64,000 nucleotides of DNA, taken from the NCBI GenBank assembly GCA_034336665.1, contig CM067584.1, forward strand, positions 4,072,699-4,136,698. Direction: 5' to 3'. Position 1 is the first letter of the stretch, and every line of letters starts with the position of its first letter. The notes under the pieces were generated by a model. That model did no database searches, was not told where the DNA came from, and worked only from the letters and a program-made list of their open reading frames with translations. The position numbers were made by a program, and so were the translations under genes. The DNA comes from Luscinia megarhynchos. Taxonomy: Eukaryota > Chordata > Aves > Passeriformes > Turdidae. Of the stretch, positions 23,568-35,229 are shown one piece after another.

Positions 23568-24198
23568 CCCTGTGGAAGCCCTGGGTGTTCCCCTGGCCTC
23601 CTTGGGGGTCTCAAACCCCCCTGGCGAGGGTCCCAAAGACCCCTGAGTGAGACCCTGGTGTGAATTCCAACCCCTGGGGGAAATTACCAACACAGAGGGA
23701 ATGGAAACAAGCCACCAAAATTAGTAAAGTGTAAATGAGGTTGTTAGAACGTAGATAAATAGACTTTTGGGGATGTTTGTGATAAGGGACACGTGGCCAA
23801 GATGGAGAATTTGGGGTGTGGATGCCTCTTCCTCCTTCTTCTCCGTGCCATCCGTGCTGGGTGACATGCTGGCACTTTAGACTGGATGGGGTCAGAGCTG
23901 GACTGTTTAACAAAAGTTGTATTGTATTGTAAAATAATTGTAAATCCCTAGTAGGTAATTTAGAGTGTAAAAGATCAGTCCTGCCTCTGCCAGGCAGATT
24001 CTGCCCTGGACGTCTGGCGAGCAGAGCTGTGAGCTGGGCAGAGCAACCCTGAGATAAGGGAGAATAAACAGCCATGGAAACCTCTGAGAACAGCTCCTGC
24101 AGTCTCTCATCTGCAGGCAAGCAAAGAGCTGGTTCCAAACCACCTGCATGTCCCCCAGAGGTGAGCTCAGGGCTAAGGAGACACCTCGGGCTGTGACA
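23568..24198 (-). mobile_element. Solo-LTR-like element, copy 2 (inverted)
   Basis: Reverse complement begins TGTCACAGCCCGAGG and runs collinearly with the element at 15167-15794 to its 'cacaggg' end. The two copies have nearly equal length (631 and 628 bp) and opposite orientation. Confidence 0.65.
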
Positions 24199-26143
24199 AG
24201 TGCCCGTCCCCAGTCACAGGCACTCCCAAAAACCAGGCTGGGGCAGAAAGTCACAGGTGAGAGGGGCTGGGTCAGCTCCAGGGAGACAGTGACAGCGTTT
24301 CTTGTGTCCTCATAAGGAATCCAACCCAGATTCCCAACTCCATTATCTCCCTCATTATTCCTGTTTCCTCCCAGCCCCTGCAATTCATCCTCACTCAGAG
24401 CATCTTTCCTGCCAGACCTGGTCATTTATCCCCCCCAGGTGCTGGTGAAACATTCTTCAATATTTGAATAACTTAGTTTCTGCTGCTGTTTGTTAAAGTT
24501 AGAGTGGGAATATATTTTGGGCTCAGGGAATGTGTCCTGCCTTGGGTTGAACAGGAGAGATGCACTGAGAATTGTGTGCTTTAAAATCCTGCTCCACCAA
24601 ATTGGCTGGACCTGGGTGGATTTTCTGATTTCAGTTCTGTTGCTGCTGAGTTCTGTACATGTTCTTATTAGCAAAAAGCTGCTTGCCTTAACACTAATGT
24701 TTCTTACACCTGATTTTTGAGATGCTGATTAATTAGTGCCTAATGCAGCAGACATCTTAAGTCATTCATTTTGTTATTGTGTCTTTTTGTCTTTAATCCC
24801 CACATCTGATTTTCTAACCACTAAAGAATCAATGAATGAAAAGATCAATGTATCAATTTGCTCAAGTTATCCGAATATTTATAAAATATTTATTCAAATT
24901 ATTTTTGCAGCTATTTAAGTGATTCTTAAACTGCAGCTCTTAATTTTGAAGTCAGAACTTTCTCTGCAGACATTTCCTTTGATCCCACCAAAGTGTAACT
25001 CAGCCTGCTTGGCCTCCAGAGGAGATGTTCCCTCTCAGATGGAAACCTGAATCATTAGTGACTGAGTTTTGATTCACTCAGATTTATTCAACAAATTGTT
25101 TAGTGCTGACCTCTGATCTTTAGAACAAAATCCCAGCACTGCAGGTCAGGAAAGGCTGTTTTGCACAGAATGGAACAGAAATTCTGCACCTCCAAGAGTT
25201 AGTGACACCCTGTGTTTTCATTCCAGCAGAGTTTGGGGTGATTTTAAACAAATATTTCCATATATAAAGCACATATTGAAGGGAATGCAACTGGCACTCT
25301 TTCTGAAACACTGGTACCAAGTTTATGGGGTGCTGAAGCAGCACCCTGGATGCTGCCACCCCCCTGTGGCCCATTCCAGGGGCTCCACTGGCAGCAGGGG
25401 GATCACAGGGGGTCTGCTCTGCCAGCAGTGCAAGGCTGTGGGGAGGAAAAGCAGAGTCCAGGCAGGAGTTAACTCCCTGGGTGATCTGTGAGGCAAACAG
25501 ATTTATGAAATAAAAGCTTGTAATGCAGTTTAATAAGATTAGATTTATTTAATAAGTGCAACATGAGGACATTGGTTCATGGCAGCAGCAGCAATGCCCC
25601 AGACTTTGTGAGGGCAGCACAAAGAGATCTGAGCTCTCAGGGCTGTTCCTCTGTTTATTCCCTGTTCTTACCACTGCTGCTGCTCCTGCCTGGAAATAGG
25701 GGCTGGAAACTGTGAGGGCAGAGCAGTGCAGGAGGAGGCTCCCCAAAGAGATCTGGCTGCACACAACAGGAGCTGGCCCAGCCCTGCTCTGTCCCAGGCT
25801 GCTGCTGTGCTTGGAGGTGAATTTGAATTTCTATGCCTCATTTCCCATGTGTACAGTGAGGCCAATAATGCTGCCTTTGTCTGTGGGACTGTTTAAAATG
25901 TAATGAGATGAGATTTTCAGAAATGACAAATGGTTTGCAGGGCCATGTGCTGGGATGGGAGCCCTGGGCTCTCCTGCTGAGCAGATTGGCTTCTCAGGCT
26001 GGGTCAGCAAAAGGAGGAGCCTGAGCAGGGCAGAGACACAGCAGGGCAACCACTCCTTGGAACTGGAGCTTGGAGCTGCTTCTTGGCTTTATATTAAAAT
26101 TCAGCCACACCAAGTGTCCTTCCAGTCAGCACTGCCTCTCCCA
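24199..26143. other. Intergenic sequence, no gene seen
   Basis: AT-richer sequence around 24.7-24.95 kb and otherwise unremarkable. No supported exon or RNA gene. Confidence 0.5.
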
Positions 26144-26382
26144 GACGTGAGGAGAGGAGAGGAGAGGAGAGAGAGGAGAGGAGAGGAGAGGAGAGGAGAG
26201 GAGAGAGGAGAGGAGAGGAGAGGAGAGGAGAGGAGAGGAGAGGAGAGGAGAGGAGAGGAGAGGAGAGGAGAGGAGAGGAGAGGAGAGGAGAGGAGGAGAG
26301 GAGAGGAGAGGAGAGGAGAGGAGAGGAGAGGAGAGGAGAGGAGAGGAGGAGAGGAGAGGAGAGGAGAGGAGAGGAGAGGAAG
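26144..26382. repeat. (GGAGA)n purine microsatellite, ~240 bp
   Basis: Nearly pure AGAGG pentanucleotide repeat on the + strand, with a few phase slips (for example around 26170, 26205, 26293 and 26348). All-purine mirror-symmetric DNA of this length can adopt triplex (H-DNA) structures. Confidence 0.98.
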
Positions 26383-29300
26383 CTTTGTGAAAACAAGAGA
26401 GAAAAGGGAAATTTTCCCTTCCATGGGGTTTAATGACTTGATTTTTGCTTTGAAATTTTCAGCATGAAGTTTTTGCTTAACTGTTTGTCCTCCCTGTTGT
26501 TCTTTCTGATACTGAAGCAAATCCCAGTTCCCTGGGAACACTGACCATCAAGAAAATCTTTGCTTGAGACCTTTGGAAAAGGCTGCTGCTCCTGTGTATG
26601 TTTGAAATATTACACAATATACAGTATGTTTATTGTATTGTACAGCTCATGACCTGCTGTGTGTGAAGCCTATATGAAATTTCAGGTTTTTTTCTGTTTC
26701 ACTTGAAATTGTTGCACTGCTTTGTATATTTATTTCTCATTTTTCCCAGTTGGAAATGGTACCAGACTAGCCACAGCCACTGCATTTCCAGTGTAGCAGC
26801 TCTCTCCTCTCTCCTTCCTGTCTCTGCTTGGCATTTTTATTTTTATTGCAGAATAAAGCAGGACAGCCTGTTGACCTCTATCAGTGCACCCAAGGCATTT
26901 TCCCTCTCCCTCACCAGGGTTCACCAGGTCAGTGTTTGTGTGCCTGTAAACCAGCAGGGCACTCAGGGCTGGTTTCAGATCCTACCTGTGCAGACAGGTG
27001 CCCTGGGTCTAAAACAGGCTCCAAAGCCAGCCCCAAACACGAGGTGAAGCTGCTTAGTGCAGCTTAAGGGTGAGATGCTTTTGTGCTATGGACTGGTGGA
27101 GATTCCAGAAGCATCAGCACAAACAACACCTCAGCTCACCTGGGCATTCCCAGCCCTCCCTCCCTGCCCTGGGCCTGATGGGCCCTTCCCTCTTTTCCTC
27201 CAGCTTCAGATATCCACAGGGAATTTCTGCCAAGGGAGAGGGGCAGGATTTCTGTGGGATGTGCCTGTGAGAATGTGTGATGGTGTCCTGTCTCTCCCTC
27301 TGGGTGCCCAGAAGGGGCTGCAGTGCCCTGAGCATCACAGGAGGTGAGTCTGGGACACCACTGTGTTACACTGCAGTATTTTCCAGAGGAGAGGAGGTTT
27401 CAGAGAATGGGCAGTGCTGTGAGAGTTGCTGGGGAAGAGCAGGGACAGGAGGGAGCAATTCCAGAGCAGCTGGAAGGAGAGGTGAAGCTGGGCTTCACCC
27501 CTGTGCAAATCTGGGTTATTAATCCAAGAAAAAAAAGTTTTTCATAAGCCTGGGCTCCTCCTCACAGGCTGATTTTACAGCTATTTTTGTTTTTAGTGCT
27601 GCTGTGCCCTGTCTCAGAGGAAGCCAGGCAGGTGACTCCCTCACAGGCTGAGCTGTGCTTTATGACCCTTGCTGTTATTTTTGACACCATTATTTATTAA
27701 CACAGCCCTTGGAAGGTGTGTGAAGCCACATGGATCACAGTGTGTCTGAATGGGAAGATTTTATCTGGGGAGCTGGGGGGCAGCCAGGAGACCCCAGTGA
27801 CAGGATATAAACTGATATTCACTCATTCCTCTTTGCTTTTGGCCTTTTTGGCCAGAATTCCCTGCCTTGGAAGGTCAGGTTTTAAGCCATGTTCCCATAT
27901 TAAGGTTGCCATTATCCACTCTGGGTCCTTTTGAGACAATGCTGGCAAAACTTTAGATCATTTCCAGCCCCCAAATCAATGTTTTTTCCTGCCCAGCTCC
28001 ACATGAATGTCAGTGGTGGTGAGCCAGGAGCTGTCACATTCTGAGAGAGGAGTTCAGAGGAAATGTTAATATTTAATGCTGCCTTTTTGTGGTTAGATGG
28101 GTGAGTTCTCCTAATGACACTGTCTGGAAGAAGCATGTCTCAGTCATCAGCTGCAACTCAGGGCTTCCAAATGTCTCAGCACTCTCATGGGTCTCAAGGA
28201 AATCAACAATTTTGGAAATTCTGTTTTAAATACTGAACACTTTGGAGAGATTCCTGTGGCTTCTGTCCATGATCATCCTGGGAACAGCTGAGAAAAATCT
28301 GATTTTAGGGTGTGCTGGTGCCTGTCACATGCTGGATTAGGTTTGGATAGCAATGGGGGTCTCCACTCCCTCAAAGCCACTGGGAATTGGGGGCCTCATT
28401 TCCATTTGGAAAATCTTCTGGTAATTGGCTCAATATTTGTATTACTGTGTTTGCACAGAATAAACTGTTTGCATGGGCTGAAACCCACTGCTAACCAAAT
28501 CTGAGTGGCAGAAATTTGCTGGGGCTGCTTTATGTTAGCTGAGGTCACTGAGGAAAAAACCCTAAAGGAAAAGTGAGGCATAGGATAAACAGAAATCAAA
28601 AGGACCATGGGAAAAAAAAATGATCTTTGTCTCAGCATTTGAATGGCCTGTATTCATTTATCAAAAGACTTTCTGCTGGTCTTTAATGTTCCTGAAATAA
28701 TGTGTCTGGTTTTGAGTGCTCACCGCCAAGAAAAGCTGTCAGCCCCTCCAGCAATTACCATATCCCAAAGGAAGCTGCTTAATGATTTCTCTCTGGACAA
28801 CTTGGTCTTTCAGTTTTTGTGCTCTGCCAGAGCAATTTCCAACCCAATGAAGCATTTTAGGGTTTGGTTGGATTCGAAATGCTCAAGGAATATTCTGGAA
28901 GTGGCAGCTATTCAGTGGCTGAGCCTGGGGAAATCCAAGTGCCAGGGTGGGATGTGGGTGAGACACCCAGGAAGGGGGAAGGTGCCTTCCCCAGCTTCTG
29001 GCCAGGCAGGGAAATGAAGATTATTGCAGTGGCAAGTGCAACAAGTTGATGTTTTAAGGGCTGCATGGTTCTGTGAGCAGTGCTGGTTGAGCCCAGCACA
29101 GCCTAAAACAGATCCCTGCTCTGAGCATCCCTAAAATGTTGATTCCTATTCCAGCTTTGTTCAGCTTCTCTTTGAGAGTCAGAGTGGTTTGGGATCCAGA
29201 GATCCAAACAGAGACCCAGGCTGGAGCTCTCTGAGCCATCCCTTCAATTAACCCTGAGACTTGTGCCAGGTTTCTCTGCTCATTCTCACTGGAGTTCTGC

Positions 29301-29659
29301 CTCTGCAAACACCCAAATTTCACTGGCATCCCGCCTTGCATGATAAATCTTGCACCCCCTGCAAGTATTAATAATTGATTATTTGCAATAGGAGGAGCCC
29401 CAGATTGGGAAGCAGTCGCTGGCATTTAGTTTAATAATGGCAATTTAATGGCGGAATATACTGCTGTGATTTCTGTCTGGGTTCTTAATTGTTAAATAGT
29501 GAAGAAAATCCTGGATTTGCAGCAATTACCTCACCTAAGGATGGAAGGCAAACAAAGCAACATAGAGGTTATATTGACATGTTTCAAATTCCAGTCAAGT
29601 CGGATTGTTCAGCAGGGACTGTGAGGATGAAATGGAATAAAGCACCATCAGAGGGGTGG
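26383..29659. other. Intergenic sequence, no gene seen
   Basis: No recognisable coding exon. A homeodomain-motif-rich AT segment at about 29420-29500 (TTAATAATGG, CAATTTAATGG, CTTAATTGTTAAAT) could be a conserved non-coding element, but that is only an impression. Confidence 0.45.
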
Positions 29660-29895
29660 AATCAGAGAATCCCAGAACAGTTTGGGTGGGAAGGGACCTT
29701 AAATCCCATCCCATGGCCACAACATCTTCCACTCTCCCAGGTTTTTCCAAGCCCCAATGTCCAACCTGGCCTTGGGCACTTCCAGGGCTGCTCTGGAATT
29801 CCATCCACTCCTCACAGAAAGGGATTTTTTGCTAATATCCAATTTAAAACTGCTCTCTGTCAGTTTAAATCCATCCCCCCTGTCCTGTCACTCCA
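29660..29895 (-). mobile_element. CR1 LINE 3' fragment
   Basis: It opens 'agagaatcccagaacagttt' and 'gtgggaagggaccttaaat', then 'ccaacctggccttgggcact' and 'ctgctctctgtcagtttaaa'. An antisense CR1 end. Confidence 0.85.
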
Positions 29896-32800
29896 AGCTG
29901 GGATTTCTTGGCCAGATGGGACAGGAGATCAGAAATCTGGTCACCAGTGGAGTGGCACAGGGATCCATCCTGTGCTCTGATTTCTCCAGTCAGGGAAGAT
30001 TCCAGTTCCAGGGCTCTGTACTCAAAGGGAGTCTCAGTACGAGAGTAAAAAACCAAATTTTCCCCTTGTTTGACAAGGAGCCAGCCCACTGCCTATCTTT
30101 GTGCTCACATTTCCTTTCTGTGGTGTAAAGTTATTTTTGCAAAAGAAAAATTGTGCAAGCCAGGCTCTTCATGCCATCCTTCCCCTTGTCTGTGCCAAGG
30201 CAAATCCCCAGAGAGGGATTTTGGTTTTTTGTGGGGTGCTGAGTGAAGGCAGGGAGCACTTATGGCACTCAGGACTTTGTGCAGGAGCATAAAAAGATCT
30301 TAAATTAAATTAAATTAAATTAAACTAAACTAAACTAAATTCTGCCACTCTCTTCTGCAGTTCCAGGTAAACTCCTACTCATCACTTTTCTGGGGTGTTT
30401 TTCCTGATTCAATTCACTCACTCCAAGTTGTCCAGACTTTTAGGATGTTAAGAAAATCTGAAGTTTAATTTCTACTCCATTTCCCTCTTTTGTTTCTTTT
30501 ACTAATTCATATTATCCACACATATATTATAAATTTAACCCATTTTCACGTGTTGCTAAATGGTTTATCTGCAAATAGGCATTCAGCTTATTCTGCTTGC
30601 ACACCCCTAGAACTGATCCAGCAGGAACTAATTAATACTAATTACAGGAGCAGAAAATGAAGCTGCTGCATGGAGACTGGAGCTGCCAGTGTGATTCCTG
30701 ATTAATTTCCAAGTTTGTCTTTGGGTTTCTCCAGTGTTCCTCCACCTTTGTAGGGCCAAGTGTGAGTGGTTTTCTGAGGAACTTTCATATTGGTGCTGGG
30801 TCTGTGAAATTCAAATGAGGGTCAGTGTCATTCTCAAAGTAATTTATGTGGTTCTCAGTGAAAATAGAAACCCTGTGGGATTATTTAACCCATGGATTAT
30901 CAGCTCCTAGTGATTTTTCAGTAAAATTTTGTTATTTCTGTGCTTGGGGCATGGGCATACCCAGTTGCTGGTTTAATATCTTCCCTCTCAGGAGTTGTTC
31001 TGTAATGTAGCTGTGAACTCCAACTGAAATATAAATTCCTTCATCCCATATTCTCTTTATGATAACAATGTTGATGGAGATCTGATACACCTGACTGGGA
31101 ATTCTGGAGTCTCCAACAAGATTTGTGTGTCAGGTGTCAGAGAGGTTTCATGGGACTCATGCAGGCAATAAATTCCTGTGTCTGGTCCCAGACTCAGAGT
31201 GATTTTTGGGGGTCTGAGTTCTCACTGGTGCATCTTTACTCATGCTAAGATTCTTCCTGGAGGAAGAAATATTTGAGGAATAAAGCTGTGGAATCATGTA
31301 GGCACTTTTAAGTGCTTCAGTTCAAGTGTAGCAGAATAAATAGAATTTGCTGCAGCTGGGAGTTTTGCAAGATCTGATACTTGGGTTTCATAGGTGGAAA
31401 TTGAAATCTTTAAATTGCACTAATTGCATATGGAATCTTTAAATTGCCTCCTCTTTTTTTTCAGTGTCCATGAAAGGACCATAAAAACAGAATTAGTAGA
31501 CAGACACTGTGAAATACCCAAAAAGGAGAATACAGGCAGGGGATGTCTTTTAGCAGTTCAGTCATTTTTTTTGGAATGTCTGAATTTCCTCTGGGTGATT
31601 GAAATGATCTTTGGTTTGATATGAGAGATCAGCCAGAGTCTCAGCAGATCAGCAGACACAGGTGAGGTCTTTGACAGAATTCCCATGAGCCCAGCTGGAA
31701 ACACAAACCCCCAAAAACTGAAATATTGCTGAGTGTGTCCTCGAGTGGCTGTGGAAAGGGGAGTGCCTGGGAGATGGGTGTTCACGAGTGGGGCTGGCTG
31801 TATTTTCTGGGGTTGCTGTAAAGGAGGCAGATCTGTTCAGCAGGAGTCTCAGCCCCTGGGAGTGACCTTCACAGCCCAGACATGCAGAGTTCAGTGTGTC
31901 TGCAGGATTTCATTCCTGTCTGCATCCCTGCTCAGCTTTCCTGGCAGATCCTCCCCAGCCCTGCCCCAGCCCGTGGCCATCTGAGCATCTCCAGGGCCGT
32001 GCCAGGGGTGGCAGAGCTGCATCCTGCATTCCAGCTGTCCCTGAGAGCCCTGCCTCCACCCCAGCGAGCTGCAGGACGTGTCAGCACAGTCACTGCAGGG
32101 CTCTGCTCCTGCTGGAGCCTCCCAGCACCTCACACTCTGCTGCTGCCCCACCAGCAGGGCTGTGACAATCAATATTTATAAACCTTCCATGAAACAGCCC
32201 CTGTGTGTACCTGAGAGACCATCTGGGGCTGCACCTGAGATCAGCGTGGCCGGGACCTGCTGGACGATCCCAGCAGGGGAAGGAGCTGGGGCTGTTTCCC
32301 CGGAGAGCCTTTGGATCCCTCCCTCCTTCATTAGCTACCAGAGCACATCATCCTCATCCTTCAGGGCCAAGCTGCAGCCTTAGCTTTTTTCTTTTTAGTC
32401 TGGAGTCTTTTATCACTGCTCTGTGCATTTATTACCGGGCTTTGCTCAGCTGTGACCTTGGCTTTGGTGGTTTTCCCCCTTTTGGACACAAATGCCTTGA
32501 TTTGGGTGTGGTTTGCAGGGAGAGATGGCTCTGGGATTATTATTTTTTAAATGCACCTCAGTTTATTTATTTTTAGTGCTTTTTTGGGGGTGCTTTTTGT
32601 TTTAATCTTGAAAAGGTGCTTGGTAGCCATTTGGACACAGATGCTTCTCAATTAACAATTAATGTATGCATGTGCAAAGATGCCTATCAATGAATAATGC
32701 ATGGAGTAAGCAGCCTGGCCATGGGTTTGGCCCACACAAACATTGCACGTGGATTATCCTGAGGGCCTCAAATCACACGTGAAAAACCTGTTATCAGGTG

Positions 32801-32959
32801 GAGACAGCCAATTCCACCTATTGTGTGCTGCACTTCTCACCTTTGAGAGCAGCCCCACGTCCCCAGCGGGCTCGCAGGGGCTGCTTCTGTCCGAGCCATC
32901 CCTTGGGGAGTGACCCAGCCGCCCTGAGCCTCGGCGGGCCTGGGGCGGCTCCACCGGGG
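29896..32959. other. Intergenic sequence, no gene seen
   Basis: It contains a pentanucleotide (TAAAT/TAAAC)n microsatellite at about 30298-30341. No exon, RNA gene or named transposon is recognised. Confidence 0.5.
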
Positions 32960-33605
32960 GCAGAATAAATAAATAAAGCCCGGAGGATGGCAGGAATAAA
33001 CCCGGAGGGTGGCAGGAATAAAGCCCGGAGGATGGCAGGAATAAACCCCGGAGGGTGGCAGGGATAAACCCCGGAGGGTGGCAGGAATAAAGCCCGGAGG
33101 GATGGCAGGAATAAACCCCGGAGAGTGGCAGGAATAAACCCGGAGGGTGGCAGGAATAAACCCCGGAGGATGGCAGGAATAAACCCCGGAGGGTGGCAGG
33201 AATAAAGCCCGGAGGATGGCAGGAATAAACCCCGGAGAGTGGCAGGAATAAACCCCGGAGGGTGGCAGGAATAAAGCCCGGAGGATGGCAGGAATAAACC
33301 CGGAGGGTGGAAGAATAAACCCCCGAGGATGGCAGGGATAAACCCCGAGGATGGCAGGAATAAACCCCGAGGATGGCAGGAATAAACCCCGAGGATGGCA
33401 GGAATAAAGCCCGGAGGGTAGCAGGAATAAAGCCCGGGGGGTGGCAGGGATAAACCCCGGAGGGTGGCAGGGATAAACCCCGAGGATGGCAGGAATAAAC
33501 CCCGGGGGGTGGCAGGAATAAACCCCGGGGGGTGGCAGGGATAAAGCCCGGAGGGTGGCAGGGATAAACCCCGGGGGGTGGCAGGAATAAACCCCGGGGG
33601 GTGGC
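32960..33605. repeat. 23-bp minisatellite with AATAAA in nearly every unit
   Basis: About 27 units of roughly 22-24 bp composed of 'cccggagggtggcagg' or 'cccgaggatggcagg' followed by 'aataaa' or 'gataaa'. Units differ at a few positions (ggg/gat, agc/acc). It lies about 1.75 kb upstream of the DPYSL2 exon 1A start codon and at the edge of its CpG island. Confidence 0.97.
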
Positions 33606-33661
33606 AGGCACGTGTAGCAGGAGCCGGGCTGGAGGGGCAGCGAGAGAGGCCGGGAGCGGGT

Positions 33662-33681
33662 GGTGCTGAAGGGACAGCGCC
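33662..33681. promoter_or_regulatory. Possible non-canonical REST/NRSF element (two half-sites)
   Basis: GGTGCTGAA (the reverse complement of the left RE1 half-site) abuts GGGACAGCGCC (right half-site on the + strand). Both halves match well, but their relative orientation is not that of the canonical 21-bp RE1. Functionality is uncertain. Confidence 0.35.
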
Positions 33682-33687
33682 GGGGCT

Positions 33688-33987
33688 GAGCCGGGAGCGG
33701 CTGAGCCGGGACCAACCGAGCCTGGAACAGCAGAGCCGGGATTAACCGAGCTGGGACTAACCGAGCCGGGACCAGCAGAGCCGGGATTAACCGAGCTGGG
33801 ACTAACCGAGCCGGGACCAGCAGAGCCGGGATTAACCGAGCCGGGACCAACCGAGCCTGGAACAGCAGAACCGGGACCAGCAGAGCTTGGACCGGCTGAG
33901 CCGGGACCAGCAGAGCTTGGACCAGCCGAGTCTGGACCAGCAGAGCTTGGACCGGCTGAGCCGGGACTGGCCGAGTCTGGACCAGCC
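33688..33987. repeat. 15-bp minisatellite, exactly 20 units
   Basis: Twenty uninterrupted 15-bp units such as 'gagccgggaccagca', 'gagccgggattaacc' and 'gagctgggactaacc'. Total length is exactly 300 bp. Some units repeat as 45-bp trimers. Because 15 is a multiple of 3, open frames cross the array on the - strand, but there is no other sign of coding. Confidence 0.97.
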
Positions 33988-33994
33988 CCTGTCC

Positions 33995-34325
33995 CTCCCT
34001 TGACCTCATCCCCTCTCCCTCGCCCCCATCTCCCCTCTGCCCCCATCTCCTCTGCGCCACCTCTCTCCTCTCCCTCTATCTCCGCTCTGCTCCCCCACCC
34101 TCGCTCTGCCCCATTTTCTCTCCATCCCCCATTTCCCCCTTTGCCCTCCATCTCCTCTCTGCCCCCACCTCTTCTTCGCCCCCCATCTCCCCTTTGCCCA
34201 TCACCTCCCGGCCCATCTTCTGTCTTCTCCATCTCTCCTTTCCTCCCCATCTCCCTTCTGCCCCCATCTCCCCTTTGCCCCCATCTCCCCTCTGCCCCGT
34301 GTCCCCCTCCCCTCGCCCCCCATCG
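33995..34325. repeat. Pyrimidine-rich tract (CCCCATCTCC-type)
   Basis: About 330 bp strongly biased to C and T on the + strand, with recurrent 'ccccatctcc' and 'cctctgccccc' modules. It follows the 15-bp array and lies within the DPYSL2 promoter A CpG island. Confidence 0.9.
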
Positions 34326-35065
34326 CAGGGTCACTGTCGCGCTCCGTGGCGAGGCTGCTCTGTCTCCTCCTCTGGGAACCTGCCCTCAGCCGGAGCCGCC
34401 TTTGGCTGCCTCCCCTCCCCTCCCGCAGGGAGGAACCGGGGTCTCCTGGCGCTGCAGAGCCTTAATTGCCTCGCAAGGTCACTAATTTCTGCTCCTGGAG
34501 GTAAGTCCCGCCTGCCGGCCCCTTTTCCTCTCTCCCCCGGTTCCCACACCCTCTCCCATCTGCCTCCCTTTCTCCTCCTCTCCCCAGTGCCATCCCTCAG
34601 CCCCTTTTCCCCCCGAAGAGGGTTTGCCCAGCGAGGCCCGGAGCCCCGGGAGCTGAGTCAGCGTTCTGCTGCTCCAGCCCCGGCGCCCCAGCTGCGATCC
34701 CGGCCCCGCGGCGCGGGGAGAGCGAGGAACAATGGGATTCGCGGGGCTCTGCAGCACTGCTGGGCTGGGGGAGGGACGGAGGCAGAGCGGAGCCCCTCTC
34801 TGCCCTGCCCGGGCTCGGGAGGAGGTGGCGGCTCCCCGCCAGCTCCGGGGCAGCGAGATCCGCACGCCGGCAAGGGGAGGGGAGAGGGTGCTGTGATGTG
34901 TGATGTGTGATGGGGGCTCTGCTCCAACCTGATCGAGTCCATTTGCCACTTCACCACTCGCATCACTTCCGGAGCAGTCCTCAGTTTCTGCTGCAGAGTG
35001 AGCTTTTTTTTTTTTTTTTTTTTTTTCCCTCCTCTCTCTCTCCGTTTCCCTCCCTCCCCATCTGG

Positions 35066-35080
35066 ATGCTGGGAACTTGA
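35066..35080 (+). other. Possible upstream ORF 1 in exon 1A leader (4 codons)
   Basis: ATG CTG GGA ACT TGA. It would be translated only if transcription starts upstream of it. Confidence 0.3.
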
Positions 35081-35170
35081 AGCCTCCTCCCTTTATTGCA
35101 GCAGGATCTGCCCCATCCTTGCCTCAACTTTGCGCTGCATCAAAGAGAGCGAGCGAGCCGCGGGCTGGGG

Positions 35171-35229
35171 ATGGGGACAGGGCACCTGCCGGGCGCAGCC
35201 CTTTGCAGTTGATGCTGCCGTGTCTCTAG
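35171..35229 (+). other. Two overlapping upstream ORFs in exon 1A leader
   Basis: A 13-codon frame (35171-35212) ends in TGA, whose final A begins the ATG of a 5-codon frame (35212-35229), giving a TGATG overlap. The second is in the same frame as the DPYSL2 start but is closed by TAG. Both lie within 190 bp of the main start codon and are probably in the leader. Confidence 0.45.

Noticed and set aside
32754..34334. 526-codon open frame on the - strand upstream of DPYSL2
   Set aside because: It is kept open by the 23-bp and 15-bp arrays and the pyrimidine tract, and the product is low-complexity repeat (GPGSA and PPGFIPA types). A second frame is open over the same arrays.
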